A stretch of 64,000 bases of DNA. Origin: Vreelandella sp031769195. Lineage in GTDB: Bacteria; Pseudomonadota; Gammaproteobacteria; Pseudomonadales; Halomonadaceae. Under the pieces are notes generated by a model. That model made no database searches and was not told the DNA's origin. It saw only the letters and a list, made by a program, of their open reading frames with translations. Made by a program: the position numbers and the translations under genes. The stretch is taken from positions 682,001-746,000 of the forward strand of contig NZ_JAVHNP010000001.1 of assembly GCF_031769195.1 (NCBI RefSeq), in the 5' to 3' direction. Positions 24,525-32,190 of this stretch are shown here, piece after piece. The number at the start of each line of letters is the position of its first letter. Within the stretch, counting starts at the first letter, position 1.

Positions 24525-25319
24525 TCAAAGTGCGGCCCAGCCGCCATCTACGGGCAAGTCGGCGCCGGTGATTTGTCGTGAACGGTCGCTCGCCATGAAC
24601 AGGCAAGCATCGGCAATGTCCTGGGCGGTGGAAATGCGCTGCAGTGCATAGTCGGCGGCATGTTTCTGGGCCGCTTCTTCTTCGCTGATACCCAGCTTTT
24701 CCGCCATGTCGGGGCACACTTTGCTGCGAAAGCGCTCACCATCGACCATGCCCGGCGCCACGATATTGATGTTGATGTTGTAAGGGCCGGCTTCGAGCGC
24801 CATGCTTTTGGTGATCCCCCGCAGGCCCCACTTGGAGGCGGAGTAGGCCATTCGACCTGCCTTGCCACGCATGCCGAAGGTGCCACCCACATTGACGATC
24901 TTGCCGCTACGCCGAGCCATCATGCCCGGCAGCACCGCGCGCATGGTGTTGAAGCAGCCTGCCATGTTGAGACGCACGATCTCCTCGAACTCCTCGAAAG
25001 TCGTTTCCGCGCCCGATTTGCCCACCGGCCCTGAACCACCAGCCACGTTGACCAGCACATCCGGCACATCGCCAAACGCCTCCTGAATATGCGCCATTGC
25101 CCGCTCGCACTGGTCGGAGTGCGTGATGTCACATGCCACCAGCACGACGTCCGCTCCCTGCTCACGCAGCGCTTGCTCCAGCGAGGCTACGGCCTGGGTA
25201 TCCCTGGCCAACAAGGCCAGCTTTGCCCCCTCTTCGGCGAAGGCTCGGGTAATGACTTCTCCCATCCCCTTTACTGGCCCCGTAATCGCAACGATCTTGT
25301 TACTCAGTTTCAAATCCAT
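24525..25319 (-). CDS. short-chain dehydrogenase/reductase (SDR)
   Basis: Classical SDR of 264 residues with NAD(P)-binding start (KIVAITGPVKGMGEV, a slightly atypical TGxxxGxG with Pro-Val), NVAG, and the catalytic Tyr-x-x-x-Lys (YSASKWGLRG). C-terminal ITGADLPVDGGWAAL is typical of the family. Substrate is unknown; within the operon it could oxidise a hydroxymethyl or hydroxyl group of the ring compound. The start at 25319 has GAGGA upstream. Confidence 0.88.
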   Translation of the reverse strand: MDLKLSNKIVAITGPVKGMGEVITRAFAEEGAKLALLARDTQAVASLEQALREQGADVVLVACDITHSDQCERAMAHIQEAFGDVPDVLVNVAGGSGPVGKSGAETTFEEFEEIVRLNMAGCFNTMRAVLPGMMARRSGKIVNVGGTFGMRGKAGRMAYSASKWGLRGITKSMALEAGPYNININIVAPGMVDGERFRSKVCPDMAEKLGISEEEAAQKHAADYALQRISTAQDIADACLFMASDRSRQITGADLPVDGGWAAL

Positions 25320-25329
25320 GACGCGGTCC

Positions 25330-26394
25330 TCATTCGTAAAGGGAGTAAATGCGCTCTTCTTCAGGCGGCAGGAAATCCGTGCGGAACACCTCCTCCAGGG
25401 CAGGGGCATACGCTAGCCCATAGGCCGACACCACGATGTCGATGGCCTCTTGCATACGTGTTTCATCGATATTGCCCAGGCCGATCTCGGGCAGCTCAGG
25501 GTGATTCATTTCATCTTCGATGGTAGCCGCCAAGCGAGCGGTCTCGACCTGCCGATTGATCAATGGCTCCTGCGCCATGACGGCTTCCATGCCCGCTTCC
25601 GGGTCCGCCAGTACGTCGGCGACACCACGGTTGATGGCACGCACCAGCCCGCGCACTACCTCAGGATTCTCATCGGCCAGCCGACGCGACACGATGATCG
25701 CATTGGAGTAGAGGTCCATGCCGTGGTCGCCGTAGCGGATGAAACGCAAACGCTCGTCAGGGTCGATACCTGCCAACATGGCGTTGAAGCGCACCGTATT
25801 GACGAAGCCAAAGGCTGCATCGACCTGCCCACGATTGAGCATTTGCTCACGCAGACGCGGCTCGATGTTCATGATCTCGACACTGTCCGCATCGATGCCT
25901 GCCAGCGCGGCAAAGGCCGGAAACAGGCGCAGGGCGCCGTCATTGGCGGGTCCGGCAATGGTTCTGCCTTCGAGGTCTGCGGGTTCATGAATATCGCTGT
26001 CTGAAGTCACGGCAATGGTGAAAGGCGGTTGGGTGTAGAGCATGTACACCCCCACAGGTGAATCATCCGGATGGTTGGCGGCGTAGTTGATCAAGGCATT
26101 GATATCGCCAAACCCGACATCGTAGGCGCCAGAGGCCACGCTACCCACGGCGGCGCCCGACCCAGACCCTTGATCGATGCGCAGGTCTAGCCCCTCCTCG
26201 GCAAAGTAACCGCGCTGCTCGGCGAGAAAGAACCAGGCCTGAGGCCCTTGGTACGACCAGTTCAATACCATTCGTAGAGACGTCTCAGCAGAAGCCGGGG
26301 CGATCCACAGGGAAGCCAGCAGTATCAGGATGGCTCGGCGCCAGGTCTGAATAGCCAACGATATCGTTGTTAAGTACTTGGTCGATAAGTGCAT
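25330..26394 (-). CDS. ABC transporter substrate-binding protein, NMT1/THI5 family (copy B)
   Basis: Second binding protein of the operon, 354 residues, with a long signal peptide (residues 1-36, cleavage near APASAE). The mature protein aligns along its length with copy A: NWSYQGPQAWFFLAEQRGYFAEEGLDLRIDQGSGSGAAV, GAYDVGFGDINALI, and the YSNAIIVSRR region. The two are diverged paralogues with a single set of permease and ATPase, suggesting two ligands sharing one transporter. Lies 10 bases upstream of the SDR gene. Confidence 0.88.
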   Translation of the reverse strand: MHLSTKYLTTISLAIQTWRRAILILLASLWIAPASAETSLRMVLNWSYQGPQAWFFLAEQRGYFAEEGLDLRIDQGSGSGAAVGSVASGAYDVGFGDINALINYAANHPDDSPVGVYMLYTQPPFTIAVTSDSDIHEPADLEGRTIAGPANDGALRLFPAFAALAGIDADSVEIMNIEPRLREQMLNRGQVDAAFGFVNTVRFNAMLAGIDPDERLRFIRYGDHGMDLYSNAIIVSRRLADENPEVVRGLVRAINRGVADVLADPEAGMEAVMAQEPLINRQVETARLAATIEDEMNHPELPEIGLGNIDETRMQEAIDIVVSAYGLAYAPALEEVFRTDFLPPEEERIYSLYE

Positions 26395-26429
26395 GGAAGT
26401 ACCTCCAGTCGAACAGCGAGATGAGCGAG

Positions 26430-27182
26430 TTACTGCTCGTCCAGCGAGCAGCCACGCGCTGTGAAACCGTAAAGCTTTCTAATCAACGTCAATGCAGCCT
26501 GTCGCGATATGTCAGGCGACGGTGTAGCCACCGCCTCTTCCATGAGCACAACGTTGTAGCCAAGAAATGAGGCATCCTGGAGCGTAGCCATCACGCAACG
26601 CTCGGTATTGATGCCTGCCAGTAGCAGCGTGGTGATATCCAGTCGCCGCAGGATGGCGTCCAGTTCGGTATGCCAAAAACCACTGAAACGGCTCTTGTGC
26701 ACCACAATGTCTTCGTGGATGGGAGCCAACTCATCGATAGCAGCCGCGCCCCACTCGTCACGCACCAAAATGGAGTGGCCTGACGCAGAGCGCTCCCCAT
26801 AGCCCTGGCGCTGGCCAAACTGACGACCGAACATCAGTTGACCAGCGCTCAGCTCCATGGTGTCGGCGCGCACTCCCCAGTGCAGGTGTATGACCGGCAC
26901 GTTGCGCTGCCGCGCGCTCGCCATCAGCGCTGCCAAGCCGGGGATGATCTCTCTTGCATAAGCAATATCGATGCCGCTGCTGGCGAACCAGCCCTGCGGA
27001 TGGCAGAAGTCGTTTTGCATATCCACTACCACCAGCGCGCTTCTGGCCAGATCGAGGGTGACCGAGCAAGGGGAAGCCATCAGCGTCAAGCGTTGCGGTT
27101 CAGGTGTCTCTCTGACCAGAGAAACCACCGATGGCTGGGCATGAGTCATCACGGTGTGGGAAGCATCTGGGTAGCTGGACAT
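26430..27182 (-). CDS. isochorismatase-family cysteine hydrolase
   Basis: Cysteine hydrolase of the isochorismatase-like superfamily, 250 residues. The catalytic triad is visible: Asp54 in VVVDMQNDF, Lys163 in VVHKSRFSGF and Cys196 in INTERCV. Overall pattern (SGFWHTELDAILRRLDI, ATLQDASFLGYNVVLMEEA) resembles RutB ureidoacrylate amidohydrolase and N-carbamoylsarcosine amidase, which cleave ureido groups from pyrimidine or hydantoin breakdown products. Actual substrate is unknown. ATG at 27182 has AAGGAG six bases upstream; a longer in-frame extension lies inside the divergent regulatory gap and is rejected. First gene of the operon. Confidence 0.87.
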   Translation of the reverse strand: MSSYPDASHTVMTHAQPSVVSLVRETPEPQRLTLMASPCSVTLDLARSALVVVDMQNDFCHPQGWFASSGIDIAYAREIIPGLAALMASARQRNVPVIHLHWGVRADTMELSAGQLMFGRQFGQRQGYGERSASGHSILVRDEWGAAAIDELAPIHEDIVVHKSRFSGFWHTELDAILRRLDITTLLLAGINTERCVMATLQDASFLGYNVVLMEEAVATPSPDISRQAALTLIRKLYGFTARGCSLDEQ

Positions 27183-27285
27183 GACAGTCTCCTTGGTGAC
27201 TGCTCCAGACTGCGCCGCTTTTGTGGTGATATCTATTGCTAAAAAATTCGGATAGTGTTCTAAAAAACTCAACACAGGAGAAGGC

Positions 27286-28194
27286 ATGAAGCACTTACGC
27301 CTGTTCGAATACATCGATGCCGTGGTCAGGGCGGGGTCGATCCGGCGCGCTTCGGAAGCGCTCTACATAACGCCCTCTGCGCTGGATCGCCGCATCCAGC
27401 AAATCGAAGAAGAGCTGGGCACCCAGATATTCGAGCGCCACTCCAAGGGCATGCGGCTGACCGCAGCAGGCGAGATCTTTCTGGATTACGTGCGCCGCCA
27501 CATGGCGGACCTGGATAGGGTGCGCTCAGAAATCGAGGGGCTAAAGGGGTTACGGAAGGGCCATGTATCGGTCGTCGCCAGCCAGGCCTTGGCGCTCAAG
27601 TTTCTGCCTGAGCAGATCCGCCTGTTTCGCGAGCGACATCCGGGGGTCTCTTTTTCGATTCGCATTGCAGATCGAGGCGAAGCCCTGAAAGCGCTGATGT
27701 CGTTTGAAGCAGAACTGGCCGTGGTAGTGTTCCCCAAGATGAGCTCTGAGGTCTTGCAGCTCATCATGGTGGCCCAGCCCGTCGTGGCGCTGATGTCGGC
27801 ACAGCACCCGTTGGCCGAGCAGCCCAAGGTTCGACTGAGCGAGTGCCTGAATTACCCTCTGGTACTGCCCGACGCTTCGCTGGGGGTCAGGGAGCTGCTG
27901 AGCCCGATACTGGTACGCCGTACCCATCAGGCCCAGATCAGCGCCGAGACCAACTCCTTCGAACTGATGCGGGGGCTACTGCAAGATCACCGAAGTGTCG
28001 GCTTTCAAATCGCTATCGGCACACCCGACATGGCCCAGGAAAATACCATCATCTCGCGTCCTATCGATGAACGTGACGTGCCCACGGCCCCACTGATTTG
28101 CGCCCAGCTCCGGGGCCGCACGCTGTCGGTCGCCGCCGCTCGTTTTGCCGACCAGCTCACTCAATGTCTGGATCAGATGGAGACCAGCGTATAG
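27286..28194 (+). CDS. LysR family transcriptional regulator
   Basis: LysR-type regulator of 302 residues: an N-terminal winged helix-turn-helix (LFEYIDAVVRAGSIRRASEALYITPSALDRRIQQIEEELG), a linker helix, and the two-lobed effector domain. GGAGAAGG precedes the ATG. It is divergent from the isochorismatase-like gene with a 103-base gap, the classic arrangement for a LysR protein controlling the operon it faces. The inducer is presumably the imported heterocycle or a breakdown product (inference). Confidence 0.92.
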   Translation: MKHLRLFEYIDAVVRAGSIRRASEALYITPSALDRRIQQIEEELGTQIFERHSKGMRLTAAGEIFLDYVRRHMADLDRVRSEIEGLKGLRKGHVSVVASQALALKFLPEQIRLFRERHPGVSFSIRIADRGEALKALMSFEAELAVVVFPKMSSEVLQLIMVAQPVVALMSAQHPLAEQPKVRLSECLNYPLVLPDASLGVRELLSPILVRRTHQAQISAETNSFELMRGLLQDHRSVGFQIAIGTPDMAQENTIISRPIDERDVPTAPLICAQLRGRTLSVAAARFADQLTQCLDQMETSV

Positions 28195-28204
28195 CACGTT
28201 GGCA

Positions 28205-28789
28205 TCATGCAGACGGCAGCCATTTGGGCACCGTGGTGGGCTGATAGTCGTGCAGTCCCTGCAACAGCTTTTGCGGGTCGCTTTCAAGCACGATAGAGCC
28301 TCGGTGCTCTGGAGGTAGAAAGCGCTCTGCGATCATATGATCGATAAAGGCCATGAAGGGGTCGAAAAAGCCGTTGATATTGTACAAACCAAGCGGTTTC
28401 TGTATTTCGCCCAGTTGATTCAACGTCCACACTTCCATGAACTCTTCCAGGGTGCCAATCCCGCCCGGCAAGGCAATGAAGGCATCCGATAGATCCGCCA
28501 TCCGGCCTTTGCGCTCACGCATGGTGGCCACCACTTCATGCGTCTGGAGCCCTTGGTGCAGGTGCCCTTTAGCATGCAAGCGTTCGGTGATCACGCCATG
28601 GGCCTGCCCCTGAGCTGCCAACAGCGCATCCGCCAGTGCGCCCATCAGCCCTTTGTGGGTGCCGCCGTATACCAGTTTGATACCGCCGTGGGCAAAATGA
28701 GTACCCAGTCGTGCAGCGCCCTTGGCATAGTCGGGCGACCCTCCGGCATTGGATCCACAAAAAACGGCTATTGCCGATAGTTCACGCAT
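28205..28789 (-). CDS. LOG family protein (TIGR00730 type)
   Basis: A 194-residue Rossmann-fold protein of the LOG family, whose studied members release cytokinin bases from nucleoside monophosphates or act as nucleotide 5'-monophosphate nucleosidases. The nucleotide-binding start VFCGSNAGGSP, GLMGALADA, and the signature PGGIGTLEEFMEVWT with catalytic Arg and Glu are present. It converges with the LysR gene (10-base gap). It is unlikely to be part of the heterocycle operon. Confidence 0.9.
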   Translation of the reverse strand: MRELSAIAVFCGSNAGGSPDYAKGAARLGTHFAHGGIKLVYGGTHKGLMGALADALLAAQGQAHGVITERLHAKGHLHQGLQTHEVVATMRERKGRMADLSDAFIALPGGIGTLEEFMEVWTLNQLGEIQKPLGLYNINGFFDPFMAFIDHMIAERFLPPEHRGSIVLESDPQKLLQGLHDYQPTTVPKWLPSA

Positions 28790-28861
28790 CGTTTTACCTC
28801 CCTATGGCTCAAGGCACTCATCAGAGCGCTGACGCGACCACAAATCAAGCGCACAACGAAA

Positions 28862-28891
28862 AACGCCCTGCCGGGATTCCGGCAGGGCGTT
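28862..28891 (-). terminator. rho-independent terminator after suhB
   Basis: A 13-base perfect stem (AACGCCCTGCCGG / CCGGCAGGGCGTT) with a 4-base loop is followed on the minus strand by a short T-run. It lies 27 bases past the suhB stop. Its core CCCTGCCGGGATT / CCGGCAGGG is nearly the same as in the terminator after secF. Confidence 0.88.
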
Positions 28892-28917
28892 ATCGAGAAC
28901 AGGTGACACAAGGCTTA

Positions 28918-29712
28918 TCAGAAATGCGGTGCCAGCTGCTTAATCAGCGCCTTATAAAGACGCGGGCCAGCGGCCATCAGTTGCCCTTCAGCATTCACGG
29001 TAGGCTTGCCATCCGGAGTACCCATCAGCGCGCCCGCTTCTTTTAGCAACAGCGTACCCACCTGCATATCCTGCTCTTCCAGGCCCAGCACGAACACGCT
29101 ATCCACGCGGCCAGTCGCTAACTCACACATATCCAACAAACCGCTACCGGTTGCCAGCAGGGTTTCTACCTGCGGTGCAAGCTGCTGGGCAATGGTTAGG
29201 TAAGCAGGCAGATGACTTGGGCGCAGCCACGTTTCAGGCAGGCTCATGGCCATGCGGGTTGCCGGAATCGCGGTGGGTTTGCTAACCCGCATACGCTTGT
29301 CGTTGTGCTGAGCGCCGCGACCACGGCTGGCGATATATTCGTCATCACCAAAGGGAGAGATCACCACCGCGTGCTCGGGGCGACCTTTAACGAGACACAC
29401 CACTGAAAGTGCAAAGCCCTTACCGGCAACGGCTAAATTAGAGTAGCCATGCAGCGGTTCGATTTTCCAAACGATATCTTCTCCTTCGCCTTCACCCGCT
29501 TTATAGGGCGTATAGCGGCCGGAGAAACCATGCAGAGGATAACCACGCTGCAATTGTTGAACGATGGTCCCTTCGGCTTTACGCGCCGTGTCTTCTAGCA
29601 AGCGGTCGAGGTTAAATTCTTCATGGGCGTTTTCGATACGTTCGCGAACGCGTAAAAAGTGTTCAACAGCGCCACGCGCAGCGCGCAGCGTAAATTGGAC
29701 CATCGGATTCAT
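28918..29712 (-). CDS. suhB: SuhB, inositol monophosphatase family, probably without catalytic activity
   Basis: A 264-residue homologue of SuhB. In E. coli SuhB is an inositol-1-monophosphatase and also part of the NusABEG complex for ribosomal RNA antitermination, a role that does not need its enzyme activity. Identity is supported by full-length similarity (RAARGAVEHF, YIASRGRGAQHNDKRMRVS, ATGSGLLDMCELATGRVDSVF) and by the divergent trmJ-cysE-iscR neighbourhood. However, the metal-binding signature DPLDGT is replaced by EPLHGY (residues 85-90), the GEES element is missing, and the C-terminal WD motif reads QD. It is therefore probably inactive as a phosphatase and kept for the antitermination role (inference). 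Confidence 0.88.
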   Translation of the reverse strand: MNPMVQFTLRAARGAVEHFLRVRERIENAHEEFNLDRLLEDTARKAEGTIVQQLQRGYPLHGFSGRYTPYKAGEGEGEDIVWKIEPLHGYSNLAVAGKGFALSVVCLVKGRPEHAVVISPFGDDEYIASRGRGAQHNDKRMRVSKPTAIPATRMAMSLPETWLRPSHLPAYLTIAQQLAPQVETLLATGSGLLDMCELATGRVDSVFVLGLEEQDMQVGTLLLKEAGALMGTPDGKPTVNAEGQLMAAGPRLYKALIKQLAPHF

Positions 29713-29852
29713 GATCGGGCCTTGTCACAGTGATGTTAAAGAACGGGTCAGACGCAGGACGTCTTTTGGCGGGCAATTCTAACAGAGCCCCCTCGGGCAT
29801 GCCATCGACTCATGCTAAACTGCGCGTTTTACGCACATGAACCGGGCCTACT

Positions 29853-30599
29853 ATGCTTGAGCGCATCCGAATTGTTCTAATTGGCACCAGCCACCCTGGC
29901 AACATTGGCGGCGTAGCACGCGCCATGCACAACATGGGCTTAGCGGATTTAGCCCTGGTCGCTCCGCGCTGCGACGTCATCACCCAAGACAGCATTTCAC
30001 GCGCGTCAGGCGCCGACCACCTGCTCCACCAGGCCACCGTGCACGCCACGCTAGAAGAAGCGGTAGCGGACTGCACGCTGGCAGTGGGGGCCAGCGCCCG
30101 CTCGCGCACGCTGCCGTGGCCGATGATCTCCCCAAGGGAACTGGCAGAACGCCTGCCCGGCGAATGCCAACCAGCCAATGCCCGTGTTGCGCTGGTGTTT
30201 GGTCGTGAAGACAGCGGCTTAACCAACGCGGAGCTGCAGCGCTGCCATGCCCATGTGCATATTCCGACGAATGCCGATTTTAGCTCGCTCAACCTGGCCG
30301 CCGCGGTGCAGGTCATTGCGTATGAGTGTCGTATGGCGTGGTTAAGCCAAGCAGAATCCGTGGCCGCCTTGGATGATAATGACGAGTTGGCAAGCCACGA
30401 AGAGCTTGAGCGCTACTTTGAGCACCTAGAGCGGACGCTGATTGCCATTGAGTTTCACGACCCCGCCCAGCCGCGCCAACTCATGGCCCGCCTGCGTCGA
30501 CTCTACTTGCGTGCCCGGCCTGAAAAGATGGAAATGAATATTTTACGTGGCATTCTCTCGGCCACCGAGAAAGCGACTCAGCAACGTATAGAGAAGTAG
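29853..30599 (+). CDS. trmJ: tRNA (cytidine/uridine-2'-O-)-methyltransferase TrmJ
   Basis: SPOUT-class methyltransferase of 248 residues that modifies the 2'-OH of nucleoside 32 in tRNA. The family landmarks are present: RIRIVLIGTSHPGNIGGVARAMHNMGL at the N-terminus, VFGREDSGLTNAEL and SSLNLAAAVQVIAYE forming the knotted S-adenosylmethionine site, then the short C-terminal extension typical of TrmJ. It lies divergently from suhB and upstream of cysE-iscR, as in other gammaproteobacteria. Confidence 0.95.
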   Translation: MLERIRIVLIGTSHPGNIGGVARAMHNMGLADLALVAPRCDVITQDSISRASGADHLLHQATVHATLEEAVADCTLAVGASARSRTLPWPMISPRELAERLPGECQPANARVALVFGREDSGLTNAELQRCHAHVHIPTNADFSSLNLAAAVQVIAYECRMAWLSQAESVAALDDNDELASHEELERYFEHLERTLIAIEFHDPAQPRQLMARLRRLYLRARPEKMEMNILRGILSATEKATQQRIEK

Positions 30600-30683
30600 A
30601 TAGCGGGCACGCCAGCAAAGCGGCAATGGCCTAAACTTGAAGTGACGGCCATCTGCCCCAACATCGCCAGTTCGATTGCTGTT

Positions 30684-30711
30684 TTGCTCGCTGATAAGCA
30701 CTCTCTATATT
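30684..30711 (+). promoter_or_regulatory. candidate promoter of cysE
   Basis: TTGCTC (30684-30689) and TATATT (30706-30711) with 16-base spacing lie 46 bases upstream of the cysE ATG in the 158-base gap after trmJ. Confidence 0.45.
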
Positions 30712-30757
30712 CCAATACTGTATTGCTGCTGCCTCCCTTACCGCCCAAGGATCACCC

Positions 30758-31621
30758 ATGTTTCAACGCCTGCGTGAAGACATCAATAGCGTTTTTGACC
30801 GCGACCCCGCGGCACGTAATTTTCTTGAGGTGCTGACCAACTACCCTGGCCTTCATGCCCTGTTGTTGCATCGTTGCAGCCACTGGATGTGGAAAAAGAA
30901 CCTCAAGTGGTTAGCAAGGACGCTATCGACCTTCTCTCGCTGGCTCACTGGCATTGAGATCCACCCAGGCGCGACCATTGGACGGCGCTTCTTTATCGAC
31001 CACGGCATGGGCGTCGTCATTGGGGAAACCGCGCTGGTGGGCGATAACGTAACCCTCTACCAAGGCGTAACCCTCGGTGGCACCAGCTGGAACAAGGGCA
31101 AACGCCACCCTACGCTGGAAGACGGCGTGATTGTGGGTGCCGGCGCTAAAATTCTCGGGCCGTTTACCGTGGGGGCAGGCGCTAAGATTGGTTCTAATGC
31201 GGTCGTCACGAAAGAGGTGCCCGCGGGTGCCACCGTGGTTGGCATTCCTGGCAAAATCGTTAAACGCGCCGACCCGGATGTGGAAGAGGCGCTGGATGTA
31301 GATCCCGCTCGCCGGGAGGCCATCTGTCAGAAATTTGGCTTTGATGCTTACGGCGTTAGCCAAGATATGCCCGACCCGGTGGCACGCTCCATGCAGGCGA
31401 TGCTAGATCATATGCACGCGGTGGATGAACGTATTGAGCGTATGTGCTCAACGCTGCGTAAGCTAGACGCTAACTACCGTGACGGACAGCTACCCGCCCT
31501 GCGGGATGAAGACTTTGCCGACATCCTGGACGAGAACGATATCGGCTGCCCTGGGCTTGGCCGCAACGCTCACCCCCAAAGCAGTGCACCCACGGAAAAT
31601 AGCTCGACCCGTAATAGTTGA
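30758..31621 (+). CDS. cysE: serine O-acetyltransferase
   Basis: CysE makes O-acetylserine from serine and acetyl-CoA, the committed step of cysteine synthesis. The 287-residue product has an N-terminal helical domain and a left-handed beta helix of hexapeptide repeats with the signature FFIDHGMGVVIGETALVGDNVTLYQGVTLGGT and its catalytic His-Asp pair. A C-terminal tail of about 100 residues is longer than in short SAT forms. Placement directly before iscR couples cysteine supply with cysteine-desulfurase functions. Confidence 0.95.
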   Translation: MFQRLREDINSVFDRDPAARNFLEVLTNYPGLHALLLHRCSHWMWKKNLKWLARTLSTFSRWLTGIEIHPGATIGRRFFIDHGMGVVIGETALVGDNVTLYQGVTLGGTSWNKGKRHPTLEDGVIVGAGAKILGPFTVGAGAKIGSNAVVTKEVPAGATVVGIPGKIVKRADPDVEEALDVDPARREAICQKFGFDAYGVSQDMPDPVARSMQAMLDHMHAVDERIERMCSTLRKLDANYRDGQLPALRDEDFADILDENDIGCPGLGRNAHPQSSAPTENSSTRNS

Positions 31622-31646
31622 CCAAAGCACTCAGGATTTCCATAAT
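31614..31646 (+). promoter_or_regulatory. iscR promoter with IscR type 1 operator
   Basis: TTGACC (31618-31623) and CATAAT (31641-31646) are separated by 17 bases. Over the -35 and spacer lies a 25-base match (31614-31638, beginning ATAGTTGACC) to the type 1 IscR consensus ATAS-YYGAC-...-GTCRRSTAT; I count 20 of 25 positions in agreement. This is where [2Fe-2S]-IscR represses its own operon in E. coli. The site overlaps the end of cysE. Confidence 0.75.
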
Positions 31647-31698
31647 GGCGCAACATTTGCCGCCAGTGCGCTGAAGGCTCAGCGACGAGGTACCTGCC

Positions 31699-32166
31699 AT
31701 GCGCTTGACTACAAAAGGCCGTTACGCCGTTACCGCCATGCTGGATTTGGCGCTCAACGCTCCCGGCGGCCCGACCAGCCTGGGAGATATCTCCCAACGC
31801 CAGGAGATTTCGCTCTCTTACCTGGAGCAGCTATTCGCTAGACTGCGCCGGGCGGGGCTGGTCAGCAGCGTACGCGGGCCAGGCGGTGGCTATTTACTGG
31901 CGAAGCCGGCTGAAGAGATCAGCGTTTCCCAGGTGATTGATGCGGTTAACGAAACGGTAGACGCTACCCGTTGCCAGGGGCTTTCCGACTGCCAGCAGGG
32001 CGACACCTGCTTAACGCACCATCTGTGGTGCGAACTCTCCGGGCAAATTCGCAACTTTCTTGACGACATTACGCTGGCACAGCTGATTCAGCGTCCTGAT
32101 GTGCTGCGCATTGCCAACCGTCAAAAACAGCGCGTTGATGCTGGCATCCTCGCGTCTTCCCCTTAA
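31699..32166 (+). CDS. iscR: Fe-S cluster assembly transcriptional regulator IscR
   Basis: Rrf2-family repressor of 155 residues that senses Fe-S status. The N-terminal winged helix (MRLTTKGRYAVTAMLDLAL...RGPGGGYLLAKP) is followed by the [2Fe-2S] ligands Cys92, Cys98, Cys104 and His107, all at the E. coli positions. It heads iscS-iscA and has a clear IscR site at its own promoter, so autoregulation is expected. Confidence 0.96.
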   Translation: MRLTTKGRYAVTAMLDLALNAPGGPTSLGDISQRQEISLSYLEQLFARLRRAGLVSSVRGPGGGYLLAKPAEEISVSQVIDAVNETVDATRCQGLSDCQQGDTCLTHHLWCELSGQIRNFLDDITLAQLIQRPDVLRIANRQKQRVDAGILASSP

Positions 32167-32190
32167 GGTATTCACTGTACGCTGGAACCC

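Noticed and set aside
27183..27285. LysR T-N11-A box between lysR and the isochorismatase gene
   Set aside because: CTAT (27233) and ATAG (27252) form a weak dyad but the spacing is not N11; not strong enough to list as an operator.
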